A DNA stretch of 64,000 bases from positions 1 to 64,000 of the forward strand of contig CAJXNY010000001.1 of NCBI GenBank assembly GCA_913057435.1, read 5' to 3'. Origin of the DNA: an uncultured Oceanospirillaceae bacterium (GTDB lineage: Bacteria > Pseudomonadota > Gammaproteobacteria > Pseudomonadales > Balneatricaceae). Each line of letters opens with the position of its first letter. Positions within the stretch are counted from its first letter, which is position 1. Of this stretch, positions 18,740 to 28,968 are shown in pieces. Made by a program: the position numbers and the translations under genes. The notes beneath the pieces were generated by a model that was not told where the DNA came from, did no database searches, and saw nothing but the letters and a program-made list of their open reading frames with translations.

Positions 18740-19504
18740 GTGCCTGTAATTCACATCGCAGCCGCGCAATGCCCATCCATTGCCGGTGATATAGAACGAA
18801 ATATACAACTTCACCTGCAAATGGTAGAAGCCGCTGTCGAGCAGGGAATCGAATTACTGGTGTTCCCAGAGCTCTCGCTGACCGGTTATGAACCGGCATT
18901 TGCTGAGCGCTGCAAACTGCAGCCAACAGATGGTCGGCTAGCGCCATTTCGCCAGCTGGCTAACCGCCACCAGATTACTCTGGTGTTAGGCGCTCCTATA
19001 GATACAGGTGAATCCAGACCCGCTTTGGGCAGCATCGTCTTTAGCCCCTATGGTGTCAGTACCTATTACAAACAACATTTGCATCCGGGAGAGGAGCAGT
19101 TTTTCCAGCCAGGCCAGGCCAGCCGCCCGATCAAGGTTAAAGACCTGCCCGTTGCCCTGGCAATCTGCGCAGATAGCAGTCACCCTGAGCACGTCCAGGC
19201 CGCTGTAGACGCGCATGCCCACATCTATGCAAGCAGCATGATGGTTTCCATAGAGGGGTTCAACAATGACAGCCAGCAACTGCAACAATACGCCAGCCAG
19301 CACCAGATAACCGTTCTGATGGCCAATCATTGCGCCCCGACAGGCGGCTGGAAACCCGCAGGCCGTAGCACTATCTGGAGCCCGGAGGGTAACGTGCTGT
19401 GTAGTGCCGATATAACAGAGCCCGCATTGGTGATCGCTCGCCAACGTGCACTTGAATGGCAAGGCTCAGTACGCACAGTCATCCTGCGGTCACCAGACAA
19501 CTGA
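18740..19504 (+). CDS. Carbon-nitrogen hydrolase (nitrilase superfamily)
   Basis: A 254-residue enzyme with the nitrilase catalytic triad: Glu in FPELSLTGYEP (near residue 44), Lys in YYKQHLHPGEE and Cys in LAICADSSHPE. It should hydrolyse an amide or similar C-N bond in the cytoplasm; the substrate cannot be assigned. The start is GTG at 18740, with GGAG six bases upstream. A secreted MBL-fold gene follows 94 bases later on the same strand. Confidence 0.9.
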   Translation: MPVIHIAAAQCPSIAGDIERNIQLHLQMVEAAVEQGIELLVFPELSLTGYEPAFAERCKLQPTDGRLAPFRQLANRHQITLVLGAPIDTGESRPALGSIVFSPYGVSTYYKQHLHPGEEQFFQPGQASRPIKVKDLPVALAICADSSHPEHVQAAVDAHAHIYASSMMVSIEGFNNDSQQLQQYASQHQITVLMANHCAPTGGWKPAGRSTIWSPEGNVLCSADITEPALVIARQRALEWQGSVRTVILRSPDN

Positions 19505-19598
19505 GATTTACCTGCACCGACACGGACTCAGTGGGGAACTTTTTCAGCCGTCTCGGCTCAATAGCCCACTATGGCAGTTTTTGCAGGGAGTTCGTGTT

Positions 19599-20531
19599 AT
19601 GCGCTATACCGTTTTAATCGCAACCACCGTACTTGCAGGGGCGGTTTCATCCGCCAGCTACGCCAGCTGCGAACCCGGTCGGGTTGTACTGCAGGTGCTT
19701 GGCTCTGGCGGGCCAGAGCTGAATGATTCCCGTGCTGGCAGCAGCTACCTGGTCTGGCTGGATGGCAAAGCCCGAGTGCTGGTAGATATGGGGCCTGGCA
19801 GCAGTCTTAATCTGGAGCGCAGCGGCGCAAATATCGCGGACATTAACGCGGTTCTGTTCAGCCACTTTCACGTTGATCACAGCGCCGATTTCCCCGCGTT
19901 GATCAAAGCCTCTTTCTTTGCTGGCCGCGATACCGATCTGCAGGTAATGGGACCTGACAGCAATCGCCTGATGCCCTCTACTGAGCAGTTTGTCAGCCGA
20001 CTGGTGGGCAATGAAGGTGCGTTTCGCTACCTCAGCGAATATTACGAGCCTGACCGAAATAGCGCTTATAAAATCCAGCCACATAATATGCCACTGGCGC
20101 CGCTGGAGGTGACCACCAGGCCGCTCAACAACGATATTCAACTCAGCCATATCCCCGTCAACCACGGCCCCATTGCTGCGATTGGCTGGCGTGTGCAAGC
20201 TGCTGGCTGCTCGATCACTTTTTCCGGTGATATGAGTAACCGTTACGACAGCCTGACCCGGCTGGCACAGAATTCCGACCTTCTGATCGCCCATAATGCG
20301 ATCCCGGAGCAGGCGCGTGGTATCGCCCGTAATCTGCATATGCCACCCACCGAGATTGGCAAGATCGCTAATGAAAGCGGTAGCAAAGCCCTGCTGTTAT
20401 CCCACCGCATGCTACGTACACTGGAGCGCGAAACCGAAACCAGTGGCTTTATTCAGCAGTTCTATCAGGGTCCACTAGCCTATGCTGATGACCTGGATCG
20501 CATTCCCCTGCCCGCTCAGTTCACCCCCTGA
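19599..20531 (+). CDS. Secreted MBL-fold hydrolase
   Basis: A 310-residue protein with a signal peptide (about 23 residues, ending ASYAS) and a complete metallo-beta-lactamase motif HFHVDH, followed by PVNHGP and FSGDM, which supply further ligands. It resembles the RNase Z/arylsulfatase-like branch, but being periplasmic it is unlikely to be an RNase. The start at 19599 is chosen because GGGAG precedes it and it gives a clean signal peptide; longer in-frame starts overlap the nitrilase gene. The substrate is unknown. A GC-rich hairpin follows the stop. Confidence 0.87.
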   Translation: MRYTVLIATTVLAGAVSSASYASCEPGRVVLQVLGSGGPELNDSRAGSSYLVWLDGKARVLVDMGPGSSLNLERSGANIADINAVLFSHFHVDHSADFPALIKASFFAGRDTDLQVMGPDSNRLMPSTEQFVSRLVGNEGAFRYLSEYYEPDRNSAYKIQPHNMPLAPLEVTTRPLNNDIQLSHIPVNHGPIAAIGWRVQAAGCSITFSGDMSNRYDSLTRLAQNSDLLIAHNAIPEQARGIARNLHMPPTEIGKIANESGSKALLLSHRMLRTLERETETSGFIQQFYQGPLAYADDLDRIPLPAQFTP

Positions 20532-20702
20532 GCCACCGGGCCGGTGGCCTGTCTCCAGCCCCGGCCCGATTTCAACCTCAGCAACCCTTTTAATGACCTG
20601 ACTTCACCGCTTTGTCATACGGGTCCGGCATTCTGTGTGCCGTCCGCCCCACTATATCGATGTGCCCGGCGGCTATTCTGATTCGGTCATAGAGACGGCA
20701 CC

Positions 20703-21422
20703 ATGTCCCACATACGCCACCTGTTTTTTGATTTCTTTGGCACCCTGGTTACCTACCCCAGTTCGTTTATCGGCTTGCATGAACACGATGATTCCTGGCA
20801 GATGTTACGCGATGCAGGCCTCAGCCTGAGCTATGACACCTTTATTGATCGCTTTATCGAGACACGTCAGCAACTGGAATCAGGGGGGCGCTTACATTTG
20901 AGTGAGTATTCGATGGCTGAACTGGTTGATCAGTTTTGTGATAAATACCTGCCGCAGAGCACACCGGCACTGCGCAATACTTTTCTGTTGCGCTACCTGG
21001 AAGAATGGAGCCAGAGTGTGCATCACCCACTGGAAGTCACCGCCATGCTGAAACGGCTTCACGGCCACTATAGCCTGTCCATTATTTCCAACTGCCACCA
21101 TAAACCACTGGTTGAAGAGCATCTGGAAAAACTGGGGGTAACCGAGCTGCTGGACGATGTTATGACATCGGTCGAATTTGGCCAGCGAAAGCCCCACCCC
21201 GCAATCTTTAACACGGCGCTGCAGCGACTGGAAAAAGCCCCGCAGGAATGTCTGTTTATTGGCGACAGCTACCTGTCCGACTATCTGGGGCCCAATGATG
21301 CAGGGATGACCAGCTGGCTGATAGACCCCCACAGCCGTTATGACATCCCGCCTGGGCACCGGCTCAAATGTATTCTGAGCGCCGAAACTCGACTGTTACA
21401 ACAACGTATGGCGATGAGCTGA
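20703..21422 (+). CDS. HAD-superfamily hydrolase
   Basis: A 239-residue haloacid-dehalogenase-like protein. Motif I is DFFGTL, with the nucleophile Asp kept but Phe in place of the second Asp used by phosphatases. Motif II is IISNC, motif III the Lys in FGQRKPHP, and motif IV GDSYLSDYLGP. The missing second Asp occurs in 2-haloacid dehalogenases and some atypical phosphatases, so the reaction is open. The cap is helical and of C1 type. It stands alone and its substrate is unknown. Confidence 0.87.
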   Translation: MSHIRHLFFDFFGTLVTYPSSFIGLHEHDDSWQMLRDAGLSLSYDTFIDRFIETRQQLESGGRLHLSEYSMAELVDQFCDKYLPQSTPALRNTFLLRYLEEWSQSVHHPLEVTAMLKRLHGHYSLSIISNCHHKPLVEEHLEKLGVTELLDDVMTSVEFGQRKPHPAIFNTALQRLEKAPQECLFIGDSYLSDYLGPNDAGMTSWLIDPHSRYDIPPGHRLKCILSAETRLLQQRMAMS

Positions 21423-21441
21423 CTAGCAACAACTGCCCAGC

Positions 21442-22449
21442 TTACTGCAACGTGGCGTGTGGTTTCTGCAACTGTGCCAGATTAACCAGCAACTGAGTGA
21501 CCTGTTCGATTCGTGGCGGTAAAGCCAGTGTCTGATAGTGCTGCCAAGCCTGCTGCAGGTGACGCTCAGCATCTTCCAGCTGGTTTTCCAGAGTCGCCAG
21601 AATACCCAGGTTGGTCAGCTGATCCGCTTCCCCTGCCGGGTTTTCCAGCGACCGGTACAGCTCAAGGGCTTCGGTGAAACTCTGCCGGGCCTGCATCAGA
21701 TGTTCCTGCTTCATCTGCACAATCCCCAGATTACTCAACCCCGAGGCAACCCCCGCCTGTTGTTTGAGCAACTTCCCAACCTCGATGGACTTTGCCTGCA
21801 TGGTTTCAGCGTCCTTCCACTGCTCTCGTTGCTGATAGAAACGGGCAAGCACAGAGTAGAGATTGGCCATACGGGCAGCCTGCTTCAGCTCACTGGCAAT
21901 TTTGAGCGCCAAGCGGAAGTGCTCTTCTGCCTGATCAAGCTGCTCCAGTTTTCGTAGCACCTGGCCCAACAAAAAGTGCGCCTCGCCACAACTAACCGTA
22001 TCCAGCTGTTGCTCAGCCTGAGCCAGGGCCTGTTTAAAATAGTGCAGCGCCACCCCATGCGGGCCACGGGTCAGGTAGAACTGACCCAGCTTCAATAACA
22101 CCGTTTCAGCACAGAAACCATAACTGTCCAGCCCGGGCTGCTTAAGCAGACGCAGGCAGGCCATAACAAATTCCTGTCTGCGCCCCTGACGCTGGTACAG
22201 CTCAAGCAACTGCTCCGCTGCTGTCAGATAGAGTGCCCAGCGCTGCTGATCAGCGGCCGCTGCCCAGGCCTGCTCAAACGAACGGGTTGCCGGCCCGGTT
22301 TGCTCCATGAGCTGCTGAAACTGACCCAGAGACAGCCAGTTTTCAACATGCTCCGGTGCCTGTTTTACAGCAAGTTGAGCACTTTTCAGGCAATCAGCAA
22401 CAGTCCTGGTCATCAAACATTTTTCCGGATCTAAAGGGGCGCTTATCAT
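21442..22449 (-). CDS. Tetratricopeptide-repeat protein
   Basis: A 335-residue soluble protein built largely of TPR helices, with repeated segments of the type GEAHFLLGQVLRKLEQLDQAEEHF and ASGLSNLGIVQMKQEHLMQAR (each spread over about 40 residues). Such arrays bind partner proteins. There is no signal peptide and no catalytic domain. The start is ATG at 22449 or 22413 (MTRTVAD); neither has a good ribosome site. It converges on the HAD gene with only 19 bases between stops. The role is unknown. Confidence 0.8.
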   Translation of the reverse strand: MISAPLDPEKCLMTRTVADCLKSAQLAVKQAPEHVENWLSLGQFQQLMEQTGPATRSFEQAWAAAADQQRWALYLTAAEQLLELYQRQGRRQEFVMACLRLLKQPGLDSYGFCAETVLLKLGQFYLTRGPHGVALHYFKQALAQAEQQLDTVSCGEAHFLLGQVLRKLEQLDQAEEHFRLALKIASELKQAARMANLYSVLARFYQQREQWKDAETMQAKSIEVGKLLKQQAGVASGLSNLGIVQMKQEHLMQARQSFTEALELYRSLENPAGEADQLTNLGILATLENQLEDAERHLQQAWQHYQTLALPPRIEQVTQLLVNLAQLQKPHATLQ

Positions 22450-22552
22450 ACTGCGACGCCATACAGGATAACAACGTTCAGACCCACTTCAGGTTGATTT
22501 TTAGCCCATCTTCAACGGCTTAACGCCCACCGACCTGAGCCAGATCGCACAT

Positions 22553-23254
22553 TCACATAGAACCCAGCCGCTGGCGCACACGCTTCAATACCCAGGGCAG
22601 CGCCTGTTTAAGCCAGCGATATTGATACATCAGCGTCAGCGCCCACCAGCCTTGCTGCCGATAGCGCCTCGCGCTGGTCAGTAAAGGCACGGTAAAAGCA
22701 TGCACAGGCACCTCAATACAGCGCAGCTGCCACACCAGCAGATGGTCTTCACCATAGGGGGCCTGCTCGCTGTACTGTCCGGCGCGGATAAAATCCGGCC
22801 GCTGCAACAAGAAGCCCTGATCACCAAAGGGCACCCCCAGCCAGCGGGTTCGCAGATTAGCCCCCAGTGTATTCAACGGCATTGCCGTCGGGCCGTCGCC
22901 AGCAAAGGCCAGCGGAAAACAGTATAAGCGTGGACAGGGAGACTCGAGCTGCTGGCACACCTGCTCAATATGCGCTGCGCTCAACTGAGTATCCATATGC
23001 ACAAACCACAACCAGTGGCTCTCACTCTGTGCAACCGCCTGGTTCATCTGCGCCCCCCGACCCTGATCAGACAGACACATCCGCAACCGGGTATGCGCCC
23101 TGCATAGCCGTTCCACCAGGGCTTTTGAACCCGGACAGGCGGCCAGAACCAGGTCCCAGTGCGCAGGAAACAGCGCCAACGAGGCCAGCAGAGCTGCCTG
23201 ATCCGTTTCAGCAGGGCCCACCGGCATCACCACCGTCACCGACTTACTGTTCAC
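22553..23254 (-). CDS. Glycosyltransferase family 2-like protein (TIGR04283 type)
   Basis: A 233-residue GT-A fold protein resembling the TIGR04283 group annotated as arsenosugar biosynthesis or rSAM/selenodomain-associated transferase 2. Visible features are the N-terminal VTVVMPVG, the segment QGRGAQMNQAVAQS, a DxD-like HMDTQL and GVPFGDQGFLLQR. It starts at GTG 23254 and overlaps the upstream gene by 11 bases, so the two are translationally coupled. The radical-SAM and ArsM partners usual for arsenosugar loci are not in this window, so the substrate remains unproven. Confidence 0.85.
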   Translation of the reverse strand: MNSKSVTVVMPVGPAETDQAALLASLALFPAHWDLVLAACPGSKALVERLCRAHTRLRMCLSDQGRGAQMNQAVAQSESHWLWFVHMDTQLSAAHIEQVCQQLESPCPRLYCFPLAFAGDGPTAMPLNTLGANLRTRWLGVPFGDQGFLLQRPDFIRAGQYSEQAPYGEDHLLVWQLRCIEVPVHAFTVPLLTSARRYRQQGWWALTLMYQYRWLKQALPWVLKRVRQRLGSM

Positions 23255-23942
23255 GACCAGCCACAGTGGAATTTTCTGCCAGGATCTGCCCAGCCGTCGT
23301 GAACAATACCTGCTGCTCCAGGGTCAACGCTGCCTGCTGCCACCGGCTCAATAACAGGTGCAGATCCGCCAGGGTATCCAGATCATCACAATGCCCCACC
23401 TGGCAAACACTCAACCCCTGCTGTTCACACAGCGCGGACAATGCCCCACCCAGCTGCGGGGTACTCCAGGGCAGGTCCTGCAATTCTGGCCAGGGTGCGC
23501 GCGCCGCCATCAGACTGACGCCACCATCCGAGCTGGGTACCAGTGCAATATCACAGGTATCCAGTGCCCGGCAGACCTGCGCCAGCAGCGCCTGCGATAG
23601 CTCGGGGGCATCCGAGCCAATAAACAGCAACTGCTCCAGCCCCTGCGCCCGTAATTGCTGATCCAGCTGATTAATACGTTGCCCCAGATTACCGTTCTGT
23701 TGCGCCAGCAGCTGCACCGACGGTGGTAGCACCTCCTGAGCCCAGGCCTGATCTTCAGTGCTTGCTGGCGAGGCGACCGCCACCCCAGGCCACTGTATCA
23801 ACAGCGCTGAACTGATATCGAACAGGCAGCCCGCAAGGCTGCAAGCTGCATCTCGCCCAAGATCTGTTGCCAGCCGCTGTTTGCCCTGGCCGGGTAGCGG
23901 ACGCTTGAACATCATAACGAGTGCCGTAGTATTTTTATCCAA
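23244..23942 (-). CDS. DUF2064/TIGR04282-type nucleotidyl- or glycosyltransferase
   Basis: A 232-residue protein of the family often called rSAM/selenodomain-associated transferase 1. It has the early MMFKRPLPGQGKQRLA, a central LFIGSDAPELSQALL and the later VPSSDGGVSLMA. It is a GT-A-like transferase fold. In other bacteria the pair with TIGR04283 is linked to arsenosugar or related small-molecule glycoside synthesis. It begins the two-gene operon and overlaps the second gene by 11 bases. There is no signal peptide. Confidence 0.85.
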   Translation of the reverse strand: MDKNTTALVMMFKRPLPGQGKQRLATDLGRDAACSLAGCLFDISSALLIQWPGVAVASPASTEDQAWAQEVLPPSVQLLAQQNGNLGQRINQLDQQLRAQGLEQLLFIGSDAPELSQALLAQVCRALDTCDIALVPSSDGGVSLMAARAPWPELQDLPWSTPQLGGALSALCEQQGLSVCQVGHCDDLDTLADLHLLLSRWQQAALTLEQQVLFTTAGQILAENSTVAGREQ

Positions 23943-23975
23943 TCGATAAATTCCTGTTATAGGCTGAGCAGAGTT

Positions 23976-24005
23976 AAAAAAAAGCAGTCGATTAAGACTG
24001 CTTTT
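23976..24005 (-). terminator. Terminator of cysS
   Basis: A 10-bp stem (23980-23989 with 23996-24005) runs into an unbroken T-run on the minus strand, 26 bases after the cysS stop. Confidence 0.92.
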
Positions 24006-24031
24006 CTCTACTGAAGTTCCGCGAAATCAGA

Positions 24032-25423
24032 TCAACTTTCGCGGAACCAGCTGGTACCTTCGCGGCTATCTTTCAGAATAACCCCCTGGCTGGCCAGTTC
24101 ATCACGAATCCGGTCAGATTCGGCAAAGTCACGGGCTTTTTTCGCCTCCGCACGCTGTACGATCAAGGCTTCAATCGCATCGCTGTCCAGTTCACCCTCT
24201 TTAGCTTCCCCCTGCAAAAATGCTTCAGGATCCTGCTGCAGTAAACCAATAATGCCACCCAGACGCTTCAAAACAGCCGCCAGCTGGCTCGCTTCAGCAC
24301 TGCCGTCACGGCTGGCTTTATTCAGTTCGGTGACAATTTCGAACAGTACGGCAAAGGCTCTTGGCGTATTGAAGTCATCATCCATCGCCTCGAAGAAGCG
24401 AGCTTCATACTGAGCACCCAGCTCACCTTCATCCGCCGCAATCGCAACCCCGCGCAATGCCTGATAGAAGCGTTCCAGCCCGGCACGGGCGTCTTTGAGG
24501 CTATCTTCAGAATAATCAATCGCTGAGCGATAATGCACGCTGGACAGGAAATAACGCACAACTTCAGCGTTGTAGACCTGCAACACATCGCGAATGGTGA
24601 AGAAGTTATTCAGGGACTTGGACATCTTCTCATTGGCCACCCGCACGGCACCGGCATGCATCCACAGGTTGGCGTAAGAACAGCCATTCGCCGCCTCAGA
24701 CTGAGCAATCTCGTTCTCGTGATGCGGAAATGGCAGATCCGGGCCACCACCGTGGATATCAAAGCTGTCGCCCAGACAGCATTTGGACATCGCCGAGCAT
24801 TCAATGTGCCAGCCCGGGCGGCCTTCGCCCCAGGGGGAGGTCCAGCTCACTTCGCCTTCTTTGGCGGACTTCCATAGTACAAAGTCCATTGGGCTTTCTT
24901 TGGCAGCGTTCACTTCGACACGGGCACCGGCGCGCATATCGTCGATATTACGGTTGGTCAGTTTGCCGTAGCCGTCAAACTTTTCCACCCGGTAATACAC
25001 ATCGCCATTATCAGCAGCATAGGCGAAACCTTTTTCAATCAGCGTTTCAACCATACTGATAATGTCGCCAATAAAGGCGGTAGCACGGGGCTCGATATCC
25101 GGGCGTAACACGCTCAGGCTGGCTTCGTCCTGATGCATCGCTACGATCATCCGGTCGGTCAGCTGATCAGTACTTTCGCCATTTTCACCGGCTCGACGGA
25201 TGATTTTATCGTCCACATCAGTGATATTCCGTACGTAGGTCACATCCCAGCCACGGGCACGCAGGTAGCGGGTGATCACATCAAACGACACCATGACCCG
25301 GCCATGACCGATGTGACAGAGGTCATAAACAGTCACCCCACAGACATACATTTTGATCCGGTTCGGCTCAATCGGCTGGAACGGGGCTTTCTGTTTACTC
25401 AGTGTGTCGTAAATGTGCAGCAT
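24032..25423 (-). CDS. cysS: Cysteinyl-tRNA synthetase
   Basis: A 463-residue class I synthetase that charges tRNA(Cys). The HIGH signature reads HIGHGR (near residue 38) and the KMSKS loop is EKMSKSLNN (near 268). The zinc ligands are present: Cys near 28, Cys209, and the HHENE pair near 234-238. Length is normal for bacteria (E. coli 461). It is a single-gene unit with its own terminator. Confidence 0.98.
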   Translation of the reverse strand: MLHIYDTLSKQKAPFQPIEPNRIKMYVCGVTVYDLCHIGHGRVMVSFDVITRYLRARGWDVTYVRNITDVDDKIIRRAGENGESTDQLTDRMIVAMHQDEASLSVLRPDIEPRATAFIGDIISMVETLIEKGFAYAADNGDVYYRVEKFDGYGKLTNRNIDDMRAGARVEVNAAKESPMDFVLWKSAKEGEVSWTSPWGEGRPGWHIECSAMSKCCLGDSFDIHGGGPDLPFPHHENEIAQSEAANGCSYANLWMHAGAVRVANEKMSKSLNNFFTIRDVLQVYNAEVVRYFLSSVHYRSAIDYSEDSLKDARAGLERFYQALRGVAIAADEGELGAQYEARFFEAMDDDFNTPRAFAVLFEIVTELNKASRDGSAEASQLAAVLKRLGGIIGLLQQDPEAFLQGEAKEGELDSDAIEALIVQRAEAKKARDFAESDRIRDELASQGVILKDSREGTSWFRES

Positions 25424-25564
25424 AGTATCCGCTTCTTCTTCCTGATCTGAGTTCGCCTGGGGTCCAGGCCAACGAACGAGGCCGCATTATAAATCAAACG
25501 ACGCTCAGGTTAAGGGGGTTAACGCAGTCTTGTTGCCAGCTACCATCGCAGCCTGGCAACCGCC

Positions 25565-26440
25565 TCATAATTCGATATCAGCCATCTCCGGGCCACCAAA
25601 GAAACTGCCTTCGGCTGTTACGGTCACCCGGTTTTTGCCCTGCCAGAGGATAGATTCCCACTGACCCGGACGTTTGAGGCGATATTTCTTTGCCTGATGC
25701 CAGTCCGGCAGGTTATCCACGACGGGCAGCCGCCAGATACTGGCCTGGCCAAAGGAAGGGCCATAACCATACACCAGTAATGCCAGTTCGGCGGTTTCAA
25801 CATTATAGTCAGCCGCCGTTACCAGCCCTTTGACCGGGTATTCACCCACCGGGGATAACGTCTGCAAACTGTCGGTATTGATATCCGCTTTATACAGCCG
25901 GGTTTTCTGATCACCCCGGTTTTTACTGAACAGCCAGAGGCTTTCCCCCACCCGGGCAATAGCTTCACAGTCAACATTGTGGCTGCGCTTGCCGCCGGTG
26001 GTCTGTTCCGCGTAATCAGCATAACGCAGGGTTAATTTTTGCGCCGCAACACTGTTTTTCGAAATCAGTGCCTGGCGACTGATTTTATAAATACTCAGAA
26101 TTTTGCGTTTACCGGCATTGTTACCGGTATCGGCCACATACAGATGTTCGGCATCCTGGGCCAGATCTTCCCAGTCGAGGTTATTAGCCCCCGTCAACCG
26201 TAGCCGTTTAACGACCTCACCGGTTTGATCGCTCAGACCATAAATAGTCGCCTTATCGCCCGAGTCATTCACGGTCCACCAGGTATCACCCGTTCGGGCA
26301 AGCCCCGAGGTTTCCTTTACCTGGCCGGACAGCTTGAAGCGGGTCACCGGCTCCACCAGTGTTGCATCGGCGGCGGCACTGGCATAGAAGCCACAGCCTT
26401 GTACCAGTACCAGGGTAAGAACAATAGAGATAGATCGCAT
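25565..26440 (-). CDS. Putative exported lipoprotein of unknown function
   Basis: A 291-residue protein with an N-terminal signal and possible lipobox (LVLVQGC, Gln at the -2 position being unusual). I do not recognise the family. The body has repeated beta-strand segments such as ETSGLARTGDTWWTVNDSGD, DWEDLAQDAEHLYVADTGNN and DCEAIARVGESLWLFSKNRG, which look like blades of a beta-propeller. The start at 26440 has AAGGAG ten bases upstream and gives a clean signal; longer in-frame starts do not. It is followed by no clear terminator and lies between cysS and glnS. Confidence 0.75.
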   Translation of the reverse strand: MRSISIVLTLVLVQGCGFYASAAADATLVEPVTRFKLSGQVKETSGLARTGDTWWTVNDSGDKATIYGLSDQTGEVVKRLRLTGANNLDWEDLAQDAEHLYVADTGNNAGKRKILSIYKISRQALISKNSVAAQKLTLRYADYAEQTTGGKRSHNVDCEAIARVGESLWLFSKNRGDQKTRLYKADINTDSLQTLSPVGEYPVKGLVTAADYNVETAELALLVYGYGPSFGQASIWRLPVVDNLPDWHQAKKYRLKRPGQWESILWQGKNRVTVTAEGSFFGGPEMADIEL

Positions 26441-26510
26441 CGGTAAGACACTCCTTCTGTCTGTCGATCCGGCAGCACTCAGGCCAGCCAGTAAACGCTG
26501 AGCGGTGGCC

Positions 26511-26541
26511 AAAAAAACGGCCACTCAGAGTGGCCGTTTTT
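26511..26541 (-). terminator. Terminator of glnS
   Basis: A 13-bp stem (26513-26525 with 26529-26541) with flanking A and T runs lies 10 bases past the glnS stop (minus). Confidence 0.92.
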
Positions 26542-26550
26542 CATCATGGA

Positions 26551-28224
26551 TCAGCCCTGCTGGACTTTAACCCAGGAGTCACGCAACCCAACGGTGCGGT
26601 TAAACACCAATTTTTCGTCGCTGCTGGTTTTATCCACGTTGAAGTAACCGGTACGTTCGAACTGAAAACGCGTTTCGGCCACGCTCTCTTTCAGGCCAAC
26701 CTCAGCACGCGCCTCAGTCAGTACCACCAGAGAATCAGGATTCACCAGCTCAAGGAAGCTGCGCTCTTTATCACCATCCGGGTTTTCTTCAGTAAACAGA
26801 CGGTCATATAGACGTACTTCACACGGCACGGAGTTATCGGCAGACACCCAGTGGATGACACCCTTCGGCTTGTACCCTTCCGGGTTAGCACCCTTAGTGG
26901 CTTCATCATAAGTACACTTGAGTTCAACCACGTTACCAGCGTCGTCTTTGATCACTTCTTCACAGGTGATCACGTAGGAACCACGCAGACGCACAGCAAC
27001 ACCCTGGGTCAGACGCTTCCATTTACGCGGCGGAATTTCGGCGAAGTCTTCCTGCTCGATCAGCAGATTGCGGGTGAACGGCACGGTACGCATACCCATG
27101 CTGTCATCCTTAGGATGCTTGGGCAGGTCAAACCACTCTTCTTCACTTTCCGGGTAGTTAGTGATGGTGACTTTCAGTGGACGCGTAACACACATGGCAC
27201 GCGGCGCATTCTTATCCAGATCTTCACGGACCGCCGCTTCCAGCATTCCCATATCAACGGTACCGTTAGAACGGGTTACGCCGATAGAATCACAGAAGTT
27301 ACGGATAGACGCTGGCGTATAACCACGACGACGCAGGCCGGAGATGGTCGGCATCCGTGGGTCATCCCAGCTATCCACAACACCTTCGTCCACCAGCTGT
27401 TTGAGCTTACGCTTGGACGTAACGGTGTAGTTGATGTTAAGACGGCCAAATTCGTACTGACGCGGGGTTACCGGTACCGGCAGGTTTTCGATGAACCAGT
27501 CATACAGTGGACGGTGATCTTCAAATTCCAGCGTACAGATCGAGTGAGTCACCCCTTCCAGCGCATCGGACTGACCATGCGCAAAGTCATAGATCGGGTA
27601 GATACACCACTTATCACCGGTCTGATGATGAGACATGTTCAGAATGCGATACAGCATCGGATCACGCAGGTTCATGTTTGGCGCGGTCATATCGATTTTT
27701 GCACGCAGCGCACAGGCACCTGGCTCGAACGCACCGTTCTTCATTTTCTCGAACAGCTCGAGGTTTTCCTCAACGCTGCGATCACGGAACGGGCTGTTGC
27801 GACCCGGGGTTACAAAATCACCACGGTAGTCACGCGCCTGCTCTGGACTCAGGTCACAGATGTACGCTTTGCCTGCTTTGATAAGGTGAACCGCATAGGC
27901 ATACAGCTCATCGAAGTAATCTGAGGTGTAACGAATATCACCGTCCCATTTGAAACCCAGCCAGGAGACATCGGACAGGATGGAGTCGATGTACTCCTGA
28001 GATTCTTTCTCCGGGTTGGTGTCATCAAAGCGCAGGTTGCAAGCACCGCCAAAACGTTCTGCCGTACCAAAGTTCAGGCAGATGGATTTGGCGTGGCCGA
28101 TATGCAGATAACCATTCGGTTCAGGGGGAAAACGGGTAACTACTTTGTTGTGTACGCCGTTTTTCAGATCATCTTCAATAATCTGATGGATAAAATTGCT
28201 TGGCTTGATGTCGTTTTCACTCAT
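26551..28224 (-). CDS. glnS: Glutaminyl-tRNA synthetase
   Basis: A 557-residue class I synthetase (E. coli 554). It has [23 protein letters not shown] with the HIGH motif near residue 42, and an MSKR-type loop ([11 protein letters not shown]). ATG at 28224 ([12 protein letters not shown]) is chosen over upstream starts because it aligns with the E. coli N-terminus. A bacterium with GlnRS charges tRNA(Gln) directly, which fits a gammaproteobacterium. It is divergent from ppiB. Confidence 0.98.
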   Translation of the reverse strand: MSENDIKPSNFIHQIIEDDLKNGVHNKVVTRFPPEPNGYLHIGHAKSICLNFGTAERFGGACNLRFDDTNPEKESQEYIDSILSDVSWLGFKWDGDIRYTSDYFDELYAYAVHLIKAGKAYICDLSPEQARDYRGDFVTPGRNSPFRDRSVEENLELFEKMKNGAFEPGACALRAKIDMTAPNMNLRDPMLYRILNMSHHQTGDKWCIYPIYDFAHGQSDALEGVTHSICTLEFEDHRPLYDWFIENLPVPVTPRQYEFGRLNINYTVTSKRKLKQLVDEGVVDSWDDPRMPTISGLRRRGYTPASIRNFCDSIGVTRSNGTVDMGMLEAAVREDLDKNAPRAMCVTRPLKVTITNYPESEEEWFDLPKHPKDDSMGMRTVPFTRNLLIEQEDFAEIPPRKWKRLTQGVAVRLRGSYVITCEEVIKDDAGNVVELKCTYDEATKGANPEGYKPKGVIHWVSADNSVPCEVRLYDRLFTEENPDGDKERSFLELVNPDSLVVLTEARAEVGLKESVAETRFQFERTGYFNVDKTSSDEKLVFNRTVGLRDSWVKVQQG

Positions 28225-28453
28225 GGTATGCATATGACCTGACAGGCGGTTGCCGGATGACAAAAGCCTGTCCGACAAGGATCCCGATTATTATGACGAA
28301 AAAATAATATAAGCCTCGCATTATAACCAGATACCGGCCATCCACCCAACCGCCAGGTGTGCAGAAAACAACGATTACGCCATCAGACTTTCCGCCACAA
28401 ATTAAACTTGAGTATAATGCCCGCATAACCACCAAATTGGGAACGCGATACAT

Positions 28454-28957
28454 ATGATCATCCTGCATACAAATCACGGCGATATCACGCTGAAACTGAA
28501 CCATGACAAGGCCCCAGCCACGGCAGCTAACTTTGAGCAGTACGTTACCGACGGCCACTACGACGGTGTGATCTTTCACCGCGTGATCAGTGGATTTATG
28601 ATTCAGGGTGGTGGTTTTGAACCAGGCATGGTTGAAAAAGACTCCCGCGACAGCATCGAAAACGAAGCTGACAACGGCCTGTCCAACAAAAAAGGCACGA
28701 TCGCAATGGCCCGCACCATGGAGCCTCACTCTGCCTCTGCCCAGTTCTTCCTCAACGTATCTGACAATACATTCCTGGACCACACAGCTAAAACTCTGGA
28801 AGGCTGGGGTTACGCCGTCTTTGGTGAAGTTGTCGAGGGTATGGATGTTGTTGACAAGATCAAAACCGTTGAGACAACAATGGCCGCGGGCCACCAGGAT
28901 GTTCCGGTTGACGATGTGATCATCGAATCTGCCGAAGTGGTTGCAGATAAAGACTGA
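28454..28957 (+). CDS. ppiB: Peptidyl-prolyl cis-trans isomerase B, cyclophilin type
   Basis: A 167-residue cytoplasmic cyclophilin with no signal peptide. Typical blocks are present: [19 protein letters not shown] with the catalytic Arg, the SAQFFLN segment and [14 protein letters not shown]. It speeds proline isomerisation during folding. It lies 12 bases before lpxH, an arrangement also seen in E. coli relatives, and the two are probably one operon. Confidence 0.97.
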   Translation: MIILHTNHGDITLKLNHDKAPATAANFEQYVTDGHYDGVIFHRVISGFMIQGGGFEPGMVEKDSRDSIENEADNGLSNKKGTIAMARTMEPHSASAQFFLNVSDNTFLDHTAKTLEGWGYAVFGEVVEGMDVVDKIKTVETTMAAGHQDVPVDDVIIESAEVVADKD

Positions 28958-28968
28958 GAGACATAAAG

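Noticed and set aside
20532-20548. GC-rich hairpin after the secreted MBL gene as a terminator
   Set aside because: The loop is too tight and there is no T-run.
26851-27924. A 357-codon open frame on the plus strand
   Set aside because: It is antisense to glnS, which is fully intact; the frame shows no family motif.
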